Shown in pieces: positions 16,108-23,223 of a stretch of DNA of 27,833 nucleotides. The notes under the pieces are model-generated. The model saw only the letters and a list, made by a program, of their open reading frames with translations, ran no database searches and had not been told where the DNA came from. Made by a program: the position numbers and the translations under genes. Where the stretch lies: positions 1-27,833 of the IMG/VR virus record IMGVR_UViG_3300044985_000394. The stretch is one strand, 5' to 3'. Origin of the DNA: a virus. How positions within the stretch are numbered: position 1 is the first letter of the stretch; each line of letters opens with the position of its first letter.

Positions 16108-16388
16108 TGAATAGATTAATTTATATATCACTTTTTCTTTTAATATTTTTATCGTGTACTGTAAGAACATATGATGTTAATTTTCATTACTATGTTGGTA
16201 ACAATGAAGATCTTGAGAAATTACAAGAACAAGATATTAATTCAGAAGAAACAAATAACTTACAAAGACAAGTTATTTTTATTCCACCTGGATCTGGAAA
16301 TTTAACTATTTATATTCAAGCAGAGGTTCCAAAACATATACAAGCAGATGCAGATGCACAATTATCAACACCTTTGCTTGGGAGGTAA
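16107..16388 (+). CDS. Small lipoprotein, possible outer-membrane spanin-like
   Basis: The ATG at 16107 overlaps the upstream TAA and is preferred to an in-frame ATG at 16095. The 93-aa product has a short basic start, hydrophobic core and lipobox (NRLIYISLFLLIFLSC, Cys17), then a polar mature region ending in a Gln/Ala-rich helix (VPKHIQADADAQLSTP). Size and form suit the lipoprotein half of a two-component spanin (Rz1-like), which joins inner and outer membranes in Gram-negative lysis. It lacks the usual Pro-rich tail, so the call is from context: amidase before, holin-like and TM coiled-coil genes after. Confidence 0.55.
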   Translation: MNRLIYISLFLLIFLSCTVRTYDVNFHYYVGNNEDLEKLQEQDINSEETNNLQRQVIFIPPGSGNLTIYIQAEVPKHIQADADAQLSTPLLGR

Positions 16389-16391
16389 ATT

Positions 16392-16793
16392 ATGGTAGAT
16401 GAAATATTGAAACAATTTATGATGTTGATTGTTCCTACTTTAGTTACAGCAGTAGGAATAGTTTTAACTTGGGGATTGAATGAACTTCGAAGATTTGTTA
16501 GAGGAAGAACAGATAATGAAGCAATTGATTTTGCATTTAAACAATTCAATTTTATAGCAACTGGTGCTGTTAAAAAAGCAGAACAAGAAATGAAGAAATA
16601 TGCTGCTGATGGTAAAATCACTAAAGAAGAAGCAACTAACATAAAAAATACTGTCTTTAATGAAGTTAAAAAACAAATTCCGGAGCGTACAGAAATTATG
16701 TTGAGAAGAGGTGTTAATGATCTTGATGATTTGATAAACACTAGAATTGAAGAAATAGTTTATAATGAAAAAGAAAGAAAGCGTTTAGGTTGA
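16392..16793 (+). CDS. Holin-like membrane protein (LLH-family-like)
   Basis: The 133-aa product has one N-terminal membrane helix (about residues 8-28, FMMLIVPTLVTAVGIVLTWGL) followed by a charged helical region with AVKKAEQEMKKYAADGKITKEEATNIKNTVFNEVKKQIP. This recalls the LLH family of phage holins: one TM helix, then an AV-x-x-AEQ segment and a C-terminal helix. GGGAGGTAAATT is a strong ribosome binding site. Placed between a lipoprotein and another one-TM protein next to an amidase, it is the best holin candidate in the window. Confidence is limited because such sequences are low in complexity. Confidence 0.58.
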   Translation: MVDEILKQFMMLIVPTLVTAVGIVLTWGLNELRRFVRGRTDNEAIDFAFKQFNFIATGAVKKAEQEMKKYAADGKITKEEATNIKNTVFNEVKKQIPERTEIMLRRGVNDLDDLINTRIEEIVYNEKERKRLG

Positions 16794-16806
16794 AAGGAAT
16801 GTTAAA

Positions 16807-17211
16807 ATGTGGAAAAAAATTACAGTAATAGGTGGAGCAATTTTAATAGTTGCTTCTCTTGTGACTACTGGATTTGTTTTAGAAGATAGATATAATAATC
16901 AAGACGATCACGATAAAGATATTGCAGGTGAAAGGGAAGTAACTAATTTAAAGTTTGAAAATATAGAAAAACATTTAGTAATGAATTTAGAACAATTTAG
17001 AAAGGAGCAACAAGTTTCTTTAGAAAATCAAAAAAGAGAAAATGATTATAGATATTATTCTAATCTATTAGATAGTATTCAAAATCAAATATACAAGATG
17101 AGACAATGGTTAAGACAACATCCAAATGATTCTGAAGCTATGGAGGATTATGACAATTTAAAACAAAAAAAAGATTTAGTTAAGAGTAAGTTAGATGAGT
17201 TAATGAAGTAA
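16807..17211 (+). CDS. One-TM coiled-coil protein, possible inner-membrane spanin-like
   Basis: The 134-aa product has a single N-terminal membrane helix (about 5-26, ITVIGGAILIVASLVTTGFVL), an Asp-rich hinge, then a long coiled-coil-like helix to the end (FENIEKHLVMNLEQFRKEQQ... LLDSIQNQIYKMRQWL... LKQKKDLVKSKLDEL). A TM helix plus periplasmic coiled coil is the form of i-spanins (Rz-like). Together with the lipoprotein at 16107 it could make a spanin pair, though the order is unusual with the holin-like gene in between. GAAAGGAATGTTAAA precedes the ATG. Confidence 0.55.
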   Translation: MWKKITVIGGAILIVASLVTTGFVLEDRYNNQDDHDKDIAGEREVTNLKFENIEKHLVMNLEQFRKEQQVSLENQKRENDYRYYSNLLDSIQNQIYKMRQWLRQHPNDSEAMEDYDNLKQKKDLVKSKLDELMK

Positions 17212-17232
17212 ATACATTGGAGGACAATAAAA

Positions 17233-17466
17233 ATGAATACAGTTAAATTAAAAAAACTTGCTGGATCAATAGTGTTTGAATCTAAATTATCAAAACCAGC
17301 AAAGATACAATTATTAAATTGGTTAAAAACTGAAGCAACAATAGTTCAAACAAAAGCATTTTTACTTGATGGTCAGATTATTAATTTGGATGAACAAGCA
17401 GAAGAAATTGTTAATATTAGATTCAAATCTCATAAATTAAATAAAAGTGAAGCTTCTGATAAATAA
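17233..17466 (+). CDS. Small conserved-looking phage protein
   Basis: The 77-aa product is mainly helical (IVFESKLSKPAKIQLLNWLKTEATIVQTKAFLLDGQIINLDEQAEEIVNIRF). From memory, the LSK-AK-QLLN-x-x-K-x-EA pattern with a later LLDG-x-I occurs in small proteins near lysis genes of other phages; the function is not known. A strong TTGGAGGACAATAAAA site precedes the ATG. Confidence 0.6.
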   Translation: MNTVKLKKLAGSIVFESKLSKPAKIQLLNWLKTEATIVQTKAFLLDGQIINLDEQAEEIVNIRFKSHKLNKSEASDK

Positions 17467-17496
17467 GATAAGTTGATTTAAAAGAAAGGAAATATA

Positions 17497-18063
17497 ATGG
17501 AGTATAAAGAGAAGATTACTGAATTGTTAAATAATAATTTGACAGGAAGAGCGTTTAATTTATGGAAGGGTATTGATCGTGTACTTCCCAATACTTGGAA
17601 TAAGGCAACATCGTCAACAGGAAAATGGCATAAGAAATTGAATGGAGATGTTCCTAATCAAGGAGAGCATGTTTATGAATTACTTTATGCAGCAACTAAA
17701 GTTATGAGGTTGTTCAACTTTAAATTAAGAACATCTAACGGAGATAAAATGTTGCTTGCAATTGCTTTACATGACTCATTGAAATATGGAAAACAAGGAA
17801 GTCGTAGACATACAGATACTAAACATGATCAATCAGCTGCTGATATGGTTAATATTAATAAAGATACATTTTTAGAAATATTAACTGAAGAAGAATTTCA
17901 AATCATGGAGGAATCTATGAGATTTCATTCTGGTCAATGGAGTACAGATGTACCAAAAAATAAACCTTTTTCCTTTAAGGATTATAATCCAGAAACTCTC
18001 TTTATTCATGTGTTAGATATGATGAGTACAGCTGATTTAATTCAGACTGACGTGAGGAATTAA
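17497..18063 (+). CDS. HD-domain metal-dependent phosphohydrolase
   Basis: The 188-aa product contains the HD signature in order: H58 (GEHVYELLYAA), H92-D93 (ALHDSLKYG), H110-D111 (KHDQSAADMV), H144 (MRFHSGQW) and a C-terminal D (HVLDMMSTAD, D174 or D180). HD enzymes hydrolyse phosphate ester bonds of nucleotides, including second messengers. Lying between lysis-type and baseplate genes, it is odd for a nucleotide enzyme. It may degrade a signalling or defence nucleotide or just salvage dNTPs; the sequence does not say which. AAAGAAAGGAAATATA precedes the ATG; the next gene starts directly after the stop. Confidence 0.82.
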   Translation: MEYKEKITELLNNNLTGRAFNLWKGIDRVLPNTWNKATSSTGKWHKKLNGDVPNQGEHVYELLYAATKVMRLFNFKLRTSNGDKMLLAIALHDSLKYGKQGSRRHTDTKHDQSAADMVNINKDTFLEILTEEEFQIMEESMRFHSGQWSTDVPKNKPFSFKDYNPETLFIHVLDMMSTADLIQTDVRN

Positions 18064-18705
18064 ATGACATTAGCATCTACTATATTAGTTTCTGAATTAC
18101 AAACGTGGTTTCATTCGTTTGTAGTAGGATCTTCAATAAATAAGAATGAGGTTCCTTTGCCAGTTGATATTGGTTCAGTTTATCTTACACCCAATTCATT
18201 TATAGCTCTTCTTTTTAATGATGATTTTGATACAGTAACATATCCAACATATAAATATCTGTATAAAGAAGAAAGTATTTCTTGTTGGCCCAACGTTGTT
18301 AAACATCGAATTATGATTTATCCAGCATCAGCTAAATATCTTATAACGGATGATGACGAAGGAACAAATGTCTTTACTTTGCAATCTGATGATTTTGTTT
18401 TATTGGATTCTTTATTAGCGTATAGAGGGGATTCAACTGGAGTAACAATAGTTGATTCCCTCTCTACCTCTTTTGATTCAACTGCAAATATTTTATATGC
18501 GAATTATGAAAACTTATCGACTGTTTTATCAAAGTTAATTTTTTTATATTTAGATTTAAAAATATATAGTAACTATTCCAATTATAATAATTCAACATTA
18601 GTATCAAACGGAACTGTTTTAGAATCTCTTTATGAAATGTATGTTATGGATCAGTATTTTGACTACATGACTTTAAGAGAACCAGATATTACTACGTTTG
18701 ACTAA
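18064..18705 (+). CDS. Unknown virion-type protein before the baseplate gene
   Basis: The 213-aa product is acidic, rich in Ser, Thr, Tyr and Leu, with no signal or membrane segment. The N-terminus (TLASTILVSELQTWFHSFV) is helical; a mixed alpha/beta middle is followed by a helical C-terminal end (YENLSTVLSKLIFLYLDLKIY... LESLYEMYVMDQYFDYM). Its ATG directly follows the HD gene stop, and its stop is 14 nt before the baseplate protein, so it may be a partner of that protein. No family recognised. Confidence 0.62.
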   Translation: MTLASTILVSELQTWFHSFVVGSSINKNEVPLPVDIGSVYLTPNSFIALLFNDDFDTVTYPTYKYLYKEESISCWPNVVKHRIMIYPASAKYLITDDDEGTNVFTLQSDDFVLLDSLLAYRGDSTGVTIVDSLSTSFDSTANILYANYENLSTVLSKLIFLYLDLKIYSNYSNYNNSTLVSNGTVLESLYEMYVMDQYFDYMTLREPDITTFD

Positions 18706-18719
18706 GGGGAGATAAAAAT

Positions 18720-21605
18720 TTGTTTACAGTAGATAACTTTTGGGACATATTCACTGCAGCAAGTGGAGAAACTGTAGATGGTATGACGGAAGTGCTTGAT
18801 TCCCTTGCCAAGGATGCTAAAGCTAAAGGTCAATTATATTTCGATTTTGTTCTTGGTGGAGCTCCTCCTACTAATGAAAATGATTGGTTACGTTTAAGAG
18901 CTTTTCTGCTTGACTGGTATGCATCACATCAAACTATTGGTTCAGCAACATCAAAAATAACAGACCCAAGAACTCTTTCTAATTCTGATATTGATGAGTT
19001 ATTTAGAAGTTTTGGATATAACTATTCTCCACAATTAAAAGGACATGATGAAAATCCCACTGATTTAAAAATTAATTTCTTTTTAGATCTTGTTAATTTG
19101 TATAAACGAAAAGGAACACCACAAGCTATTGTTGAAGTGTTACAATATTATGGTGTTACAAAAGTGGATGTATATGAGTTTTTTATAAAGTTAAAAAATG
19201 CAAATTCTTTAATTTTTGAAGGAACAGCAGTTGCTGGAACAACAACTAATCCTTCTAAACTTATATTTGAATATGAAAGATTAACTGCAGATGATCCTCA
19301 CTGGTTATATACTGAAGAACAAATCTTACAACTGCAACAAACAAATGATATTAACCTTCCTTCTAAAACTCCCTATTTAGGTGTTCGTCCAGTAGCTGCT
19401 ATTGATGGTGCTGAAATTGGTATTCTTATTCGACTTGTACAAGATCAATTTCAATATTATTTAGATAATGGAGTGCCACCAGAAGCAAATGCTGAAGTTA
19501 GTGAAATAGGTGAGGTCGTTTCTTTATTAGAACTCTATCTATCAGTTTTATATGTTTTTATTAAGCAATACAATGTTGGTCAAACTGGGGATAGTTTTAT
19601 ATGTTATGATGGAACTAGTTCTATAATAACTGACATAGTAGATGAGTTTGAAACTGCAACCACTAAACCAACTGTTAGAGCAGAGATTCTATCTGGTCTT
19701 ACAACATTTTATGATGGATTCACTAGAGAAAATCCTAGAAACTTTCTACAAAACAAGACAGATGCTGAAATGTTTCTAACTCTAATAAATCCTTCATTGA
19801 AAGCTTCATTGGACTCTACTACATTAACAGACTCTGAGATGCTATTTAGTTTAATGAAAGATCTATCAACTTGGGTTCGTATTAATCTTGGATATGGTTT
19901 TGTTAATATGGGATTCATTATGTTTGGTTTAGATTCATTTTTTGATGATCTTAAACCTGTTATTAATTTCTTCAAACCATATAGAGCAAGATTATTATTA
20001 CTTGAGTTATTACAAATAAGCAATCCTCTATTTAATACAATTATTGTTGAAGATGATCCTGAAGTTCCAAGAGTAGAATTTCCTATCTATGATTGGTTAA
20101 CAGCAAATGGAAATCCTTGTTGTACAGAAGAGAATATTGATTCAACTGGACCTTGTACAATTTGTTTAGAAGATTCAACAAGTAATTTATATTATGCAAG
20201 AGAAACTTATGACTGTGGTTCCTATCATGATATTGGTGCTGTATCAGATATAAGACAAACTGATTTCTTTCCATTCATAGAGGAAATACGTCATATATCA
20301 TTAGTATGTATTCCACCTGATTTGGATTCGACTTCTATTGTTTATAATGAAGTTCTTAATGGATCAATGGTTCAGGATGGTACGTCTACAATAATAGTAA
20401 CAGATTCTACTGCTGAAGTGGATGAATTAATTTATGAAGAAGTAACGACTGGAGGTTTTGCTAATTTTGATGGTGAACAGGGTGATCCTAGTGGTTATGT
20501 ATATGATCCTGCTGATGGAACTAGTGTTATCGCTACTCTTTATGAAAATCATCTATCTGGAAAGTTTGATTGTAAAACAGCATTTGATGCGGTTTTTATA
20601 CAAGTTTATAATACGAGTAGTTCGAGTAGCTCTACTTCTTCCTCAAGTAGTTCAAGTTCAAGCTCTATTTCATCAAGCAGTTCATCAACGTCAGCAGCAC
20701 CATCAGGATTTTTTATACCTTTAGATCAGGGAAATGCAGGAGGAAGTCATACAGATGTTTTTGATGATGGAACTTTTGTATATGCTACTGCTAGTGGTAG
20801 TGGTCTTCATAGTTATTCTGTTAATCCTTCTACAGGTGAAATTACTCATATAGATACAGATTATCAAGGTGTAGATAATTACCAGGGTGTTTGGGGAGAT
20901 GGTAATTTTATTTATGTTGCTGTCGGTACTGATGGTATAAAAAGCTATTCAGTAGACGGTAGTGGACTCTTAACATATATAGTAAACTGGCAGGATGAAG
21001 GTGGTACTTACTATGGTGTTTGGGGTGATGGAACTTATATTTATGCTGCTACTAGTCTTGGTATAAGAACTTATTCTGTAGATGGAAGTGGTATCTTATC
21101 ACATATAAGTTTAGTGGGTGGAGGTGGATTTTGTTATAGAGTTTGGGGGGATGGAACTTATATTTATGGTGCTCATTCGGGTATTGGAATTAGAAGTCAT
21201 TCTGTAGATGGAAGTGGAAACTTGACAGTCATAGATACACATAATCAAGGTGGGGGTTATTATGATGTTTGGGGTGATGGAAATTTTATTTATGTTGCTA
21301 CTTCTGAGGGTATAAGAAGTTATTCTGTAGATGGTAGTGGAAACTTAACATATATAGATACAAAAGATAATGTACCAGGCTGGTACAAGGGTGTTTGGGG
21401 TGATGGAACTTATATTTATGCTGTAGCAGAATTAGATGGTATATTAAGCTATTCTGTAGATGGTAGTGGAAATTTAACACATATAGATACAGATGATACA
21501 TATGCACCTTCTTCAACTGGTCATTATTTTAAAATTCATAAAGCTACGGGTTTTATTTATGTGGCAGGGTCAACTAGTGGAATGTATAGTTATGATATAA
21601 CTTAA
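18720..21605 (+). CDS. Baseplate tail-protein-I-like/poly-Ser/seven-bladed beta-propeller fusion
   Basis: Translation starts at TTG (18720) with AAGGGGAGA 8-9 nt upstream; no ATG fits better. The 961-aa product is modular. In the N-terminal part, INFFLDLVNLYKRKGTPQAIVEVLQYYGV (about 118-146) is the K-G-T-x-x-A-I-x-x-x-L-x-x-x-G hallmark of phage tail protein I/baseplate wedge proteins. A Cys-rich patch NPCCTEENIDSTGPCTICLED lies at about 462-482. An almost pure Ser/Thr linker spans about 632-658. The rest (about 663-961) is seven repeats of about 42 residues with V-WGDG-x-(Y/F)-IY-x-A and G-I-x-S-YSVDGSG cores, fitting a closed seven-bladed beta-propeller. Likely a baseplate protein that carries its own receptor- or glycan-binding head. 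Confidence 0.8.
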   Translation: MFTVDNFWDIFTAASGETVDGMTEVLDSLAKDAKAKGQLYFDFVLGGAPPTNENDWLRLRAFLLDWYASHQTIGSATSKITDPRTLSNSDIDELFRSFGYNYSPQLKGHDENPTDLKINFFLDLVNLYKRKGTPQAIVEVLQYYGVTKVDVYEFFIKLKNANSLIFEGTAVAGTTTNPSKLIFEYERLTADDPHWLYTEEQILQLQQTNDINLPSKTPYLGVRPVAAIDGAEIGILIRLVQDQFQYYLDNGVPPEANAEVSEIGEVVSLLELYLSVLYVFIKQYNVGQTGDSFICYDGTSSIITDIVDEFETATTKPTVRAEILSGLTTFYDGFTRENPRNFLQNKTDAEMFLTLINPSLKASLDSTTLTDSEMLFSLMKDLSTWVRINLGYGFVNMGFIMFGLDSFFDDLKPVINFFKPYRARLLLLELLQISNPLFNTIIVEDDPEVPRVEFPIYDWLTANGNPCCTEENIDSTGPCTICLEDSTSNLYYARETYDCGSYHDIGAVSDIRQTDFFPFIEEIRHISLVCIPPDLDSTSIVYNEVLNGSMVQDGTSTIIVTDSTAEVDELIYEEVTTGGFANFDGEQGDPSGYVYDPADGTSVIATLYENHLSGKFDCKTAFDAVFIQVYNTSSSSSSTSSSSSSSSSSISSSSSSTSAAPSGFFIPLDQGNAGGSHTDVFDDGTFVYATASGSGLHSYSVNPSTGEITHIDTDYQGVDNYQGVWGDGNFIYVAVGTDGIKSYSVDGSGLLTYIVNWQDEGGTYYGVWGDGTYIYAATSLGIRTYSVDGSGILSHISLVGGGGFCYRVWGDGTYIYGAHSGIGIRSHSVDGSGNLTVIDTHNQGGGYYDVWGDGNFIYVATSEGIRSYSVDGSGNLTYIDTKDNVPGWYKGVWGDGTYIYAVAELDGILSYSVDGSGNLTHIDTDDTYAPSSTGHYFKIHKATGFIYVAGSTSGMYSYDIT
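20745..21602 (+). repeat. Tandem coding repeats of the beta-propeller (about 126 bp unit)
   Basis: The codon block GTTTGGGG(x)GATGG recurs at 20889, 21018, 21141, 21267 and 21393 (spacing 129, 123, 126, 126 bp), with a second shared block TATTCTGTAGATGG(x)AGTGG about 65-70 bp later. First and last blades are the most diverged. Units remain similar at DNA level, which would allow blade gain or loss by recombination. Confidence 0.85.
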
Positions 21606-21625
21606 GAATATATAAACCAAAAAAA

Positions 21626-21662
21626 AGAGATGGTGATACAAGTTCTATCACCATCTCTCTTT
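21626..21662. terminator. Hairpin terminator between convergent genes, stronger in the minus direction
   Basis: A perfect 13-bp stem (AGAGATGGTGATA at 21626-21638, TATCACCATCTCT at 21646-21658) closes a 7-nt loop. Read on the minus strand, it is followed by an unbroken run of T (the A run at 21619-21626), ideal for rho-independent termination of the minus-strand gene at 21782. Read on the plus strand, only CTTT follows, so stopping the baseplate transcript may be partial. Confidence 0.85.
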
Positions 21663-21703
21663 GGCATAAGTTTTCACCCCCTTTTATAGAATTTATTTTT
21701 TGA

Positions 21704-21791
21704 TTCAGAGTGAAAGGGATCATTCTTACTGGGATAAGCAACGAAGATGATCACCCCGTTCGCTCCACCAGCATAGACCTCTCACTCTGAA
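21704..21791. other. Nested inverted repeat, possible structured RNA in the intergenic region
   Basis: TTCAGAGTGA (21704-21713) pairs perfectly with TCACTCTGAA (21782-21791). Inside, GATCATTCTT (21718-21727) pairs with AAGATGATC (21744-21752) with one bulge. The outer right arm includes the stop codon of the minus-strand gene, so on that transcript the structure would form right at the end of the coding region. I checked for a tRNA and found no matching clover-leaf. Confidence 0.4.
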
Positions 21792-22072
21792 ACTGATCTA
21801 TCAACTTTTAAAGCGTTAAGATTTATTAGAGCGCTATCCCAACCTCCCAAATGTACTGTATCAAGAATTAAATTATTATCATGAAATATTTCCCAAAGCT
21901 CGTTATAACCAGCATCATCTCGAGTACAAATACCATAATTTTGAAGATCTTTTAATGCGATAATCAAATTATTTAGATTCTTGTGAATCCATTTTTTATT
22001 ATCTACGAGTTGTTTAAGATCTTCTATACTAAATTCTTTATTCAGTCTTAAAAAACTAATTTGTGCGCTCAT
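21782..22072 (-). CDS. Unknown small cytosolic protein
   Basis: The ATG at 22072 is preferred because GAAAGGAAATAAA precedes it; a TTG five codons upstream would sit on top of that site. The 96-aa product is helical and soluble (FSIEDLKQLVDNKKWIHKNLNNLIIALKDLQNYG), with GYNELWEIFHDNNLILDTVHLGGWDSALINLNALKV in the second half. It is the only minus-strand gene inside the long plus-strand virion region, with its own terminator at 21626-21662. This suggests separate control, perhaps early expression. No family recognised. Confidence 0.65.
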   Translation of the reverse strand: MSAQISFLRLNKEFSIEDLKQLVDNKKWIHKNLNNLIIALKDLQNYGICTRDDAGYNELWEIFHDNNLILDTVHLGGWDSALINLNALKVDRSVSE

Positions 22073-22229
22073 TTTATTTCCTTTCAATTTGAAACTTATT
22101 AAAAAAGATATAAGTTTAATTCTATTAGTTATTAATATATATAATTAGAACATATATATGTACACCAACCAATATACCAACTGACTTTAAATAAATCTGA
22201 GGTCTTAGTCAGTGACCTGTAAAAGGAGG
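22073..22229. promoter_or_regulatory. AT-rich divergent spacer with two competing stems near a strong ribosome binding site
   Basis: This spacer separates divergent genes, so it should hold promoters both ways; it is AT-rich with TATATATA tracts, but I cannot fix a -10/-35 pair. In the leader of the plus gene, ACTGAC (22180-22185) can pair with GTCAGT (22208-22213), while AGGTC (22200-22204) can pair with GACCT (22214-22218). The two pairings interlock and probably cannot coexist. AAAGGAGG follows at 22222-22229. Confidence 0.35.
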
Positions 22230-22234
22230 ATGTT

Positions 22235-23059
22235 ATGATGACTTACAAAGATCGCTTCGTTGCAGAAATCAAATGTGGTGGTAAAATTCTTCGAGTAAAG
22301 GATGATACTGTTTATCTACCCTTTAAGTCAGAGTATTCATTACTATTAAAGAATTTGAATACTCAAAGAGCATCGCTTAATATTGATATTGATGGACAGG
22401 ATGTTTTAGATGGACATAGTTTAATTATTGGTGCAAATGAAACATCTGAATTGATGGGTTTCTTAAAAGGAGCAACAGCTAGAAACAGATTTAGATTCAT
22501 TCAGAAAACAAAACAGATACAAGAGCATCGTGGTGATAAGATTGAAGATGGTGTTGTAAGAGTTGAATTTGCATTTGAGAGACCATCTAAAGAACCTTGG
22601 ATTACTAAAACTATTGATGAAGTTCATCACCATCATCATTATAATCCACCATTTAGATATGATCATTATGGAAGTGATGCAGATTGGACTTATAGTAATA
22701 GTGGAGATAGTGGAGATAGTGGAGATGATAGAGATGTAATTAGAGGAAGAGGAATTGCAAGTTTTGGCGAACCAGTTTCTTCATATAATTGTAGTGTTGA
22801 AAATCTTGGAGTGACTCCTGCACAGGATGAAGGAATTACTGTAAAAGGTTCCCAGATTAATCAAGCTTTTAACTATGCTTCAATGGGTCCTTTAGAAGAT
22901 TCAAAAGTTATAATTATTAAACTTTGTGGTTTAACAGAAAGCGGTGTAAAGATAAAAAGTTCATTATCTGTTAAGAATAAAATTACCTGTCCTACTTGTG
23001 GAAAGAAATCAAAATCTTCAGCTAAATTTTGTTCTGGATGTGCAACATTTCTAGAATAG
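22235..23059 (+). CDS. Conserved-looking protein with His tract and C-terminal zinc ribbon
   Basis: AAAGGAGG lies 5 nt before the first ATG; the second ATG directly after is an alternative. The 274-aa product has an N-terminal beta-domain (VYLPFKSEYSLLLKNLNTQRASLNIDIDGQDVLDGHSLIIGA...FRFIQ, about 27-104). This pattern occurs, as far as I recall, in uncharacterised proteins of phages and bacteria in which a folded beta-domain has an IDG turn. A linker holds five consecutive His (about 131-135) and an SGDSGDSGDD repeat. The C-terminus is a zinc ribbon, CPTCGKKSKSSAKFCSGC. It may be a virion-associated or scaffold-like protein. It ends with TAG and is followed by a strong terminator. Confidence 0.68.
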   Translation: MMTYKDRFVAEIKCGGKILRVKDDTVYLPFKSEYSLLLKNLNTQRASLNIDIDGQDVLDGHSLIIGANETSELMGFLKGATARNRFRFIQKTKQIQEHRGDKIEDGVVRVEFAFERPSKEPWITKTIDEVHHHHHYNPPFRYDHYGSDADWTYSNSGDSGDSGDDRDVIRGRGIASFGEPVSSYNCSVENLGVTPAQDEGITVKGSQINQAFNYASMGPLEDSKVIIIKLCGLTESGVKIKSSLSVKNKITCPTCGKKSKSSAKFCSGCATFLE

Positions 23060-23079
23060 AGTGGCCATTGGGCGGGCCT

Positions 23080-23143
23080 GGGGGTGCAGTTTAATTTGAT
23101 ATAGATAAAATGATGCTCTATGTCCCTGCACCCCCTATTTTTT
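23080..23143 (+). terminator. Strong rho-independent terminator with extended hairpin
   Basis: GGGGGTGCAG (23080-23089) pairs perfectly with CTGCACCCCC (23126-23135), followed by TATTTTTT. The loop holds a second pairing, GATATAG (23098-23104) with CTATGTC (23118-23124). It ends the zinc-ribbon gene transcript. The GC-rich stem stands out against the AT-rich surroundings. Confidence 0.82.
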
Positions 23144-23223
23144 CGTTTCAAGTATCTAATCTCAAAAGGTTTTTAGAACAAAATATAAACTTTATCCGCT
23201 ATTACATTAGAAGGAAGAATACT

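Noticed and set aside
20745-21602. Regular repeats that might be a CRISPR-like or minisatellite array
   Set aside because: The repeats are in frame, vary at third positions and encode propeller blades; there are no constant repeats with unique spacers.
21602-21667. Minus-strand 21-codon ORF with a strong AAAGGGGGTG site before its ATG
   Set aside because: It lies across the terminator hairpin and T run, so its sequence is dictated by that structure; not listed as a gene, although the ribosome binding site is notable.
21704-21791. Possible tRNA or tRNA-like gene (contains GTTCGCTCCACCA)
   Set aside because: There is no partner for the would-be acceptor arm and no D or anticodon arm at the right spacing.
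23110-23223. N-terminal extension of the 220-aa protein to an ATG at 23110
   Set aside because: The extension starts inside the hairpin of a strong terminator, while the ATG at 23224 has a proper ribosome binding site.
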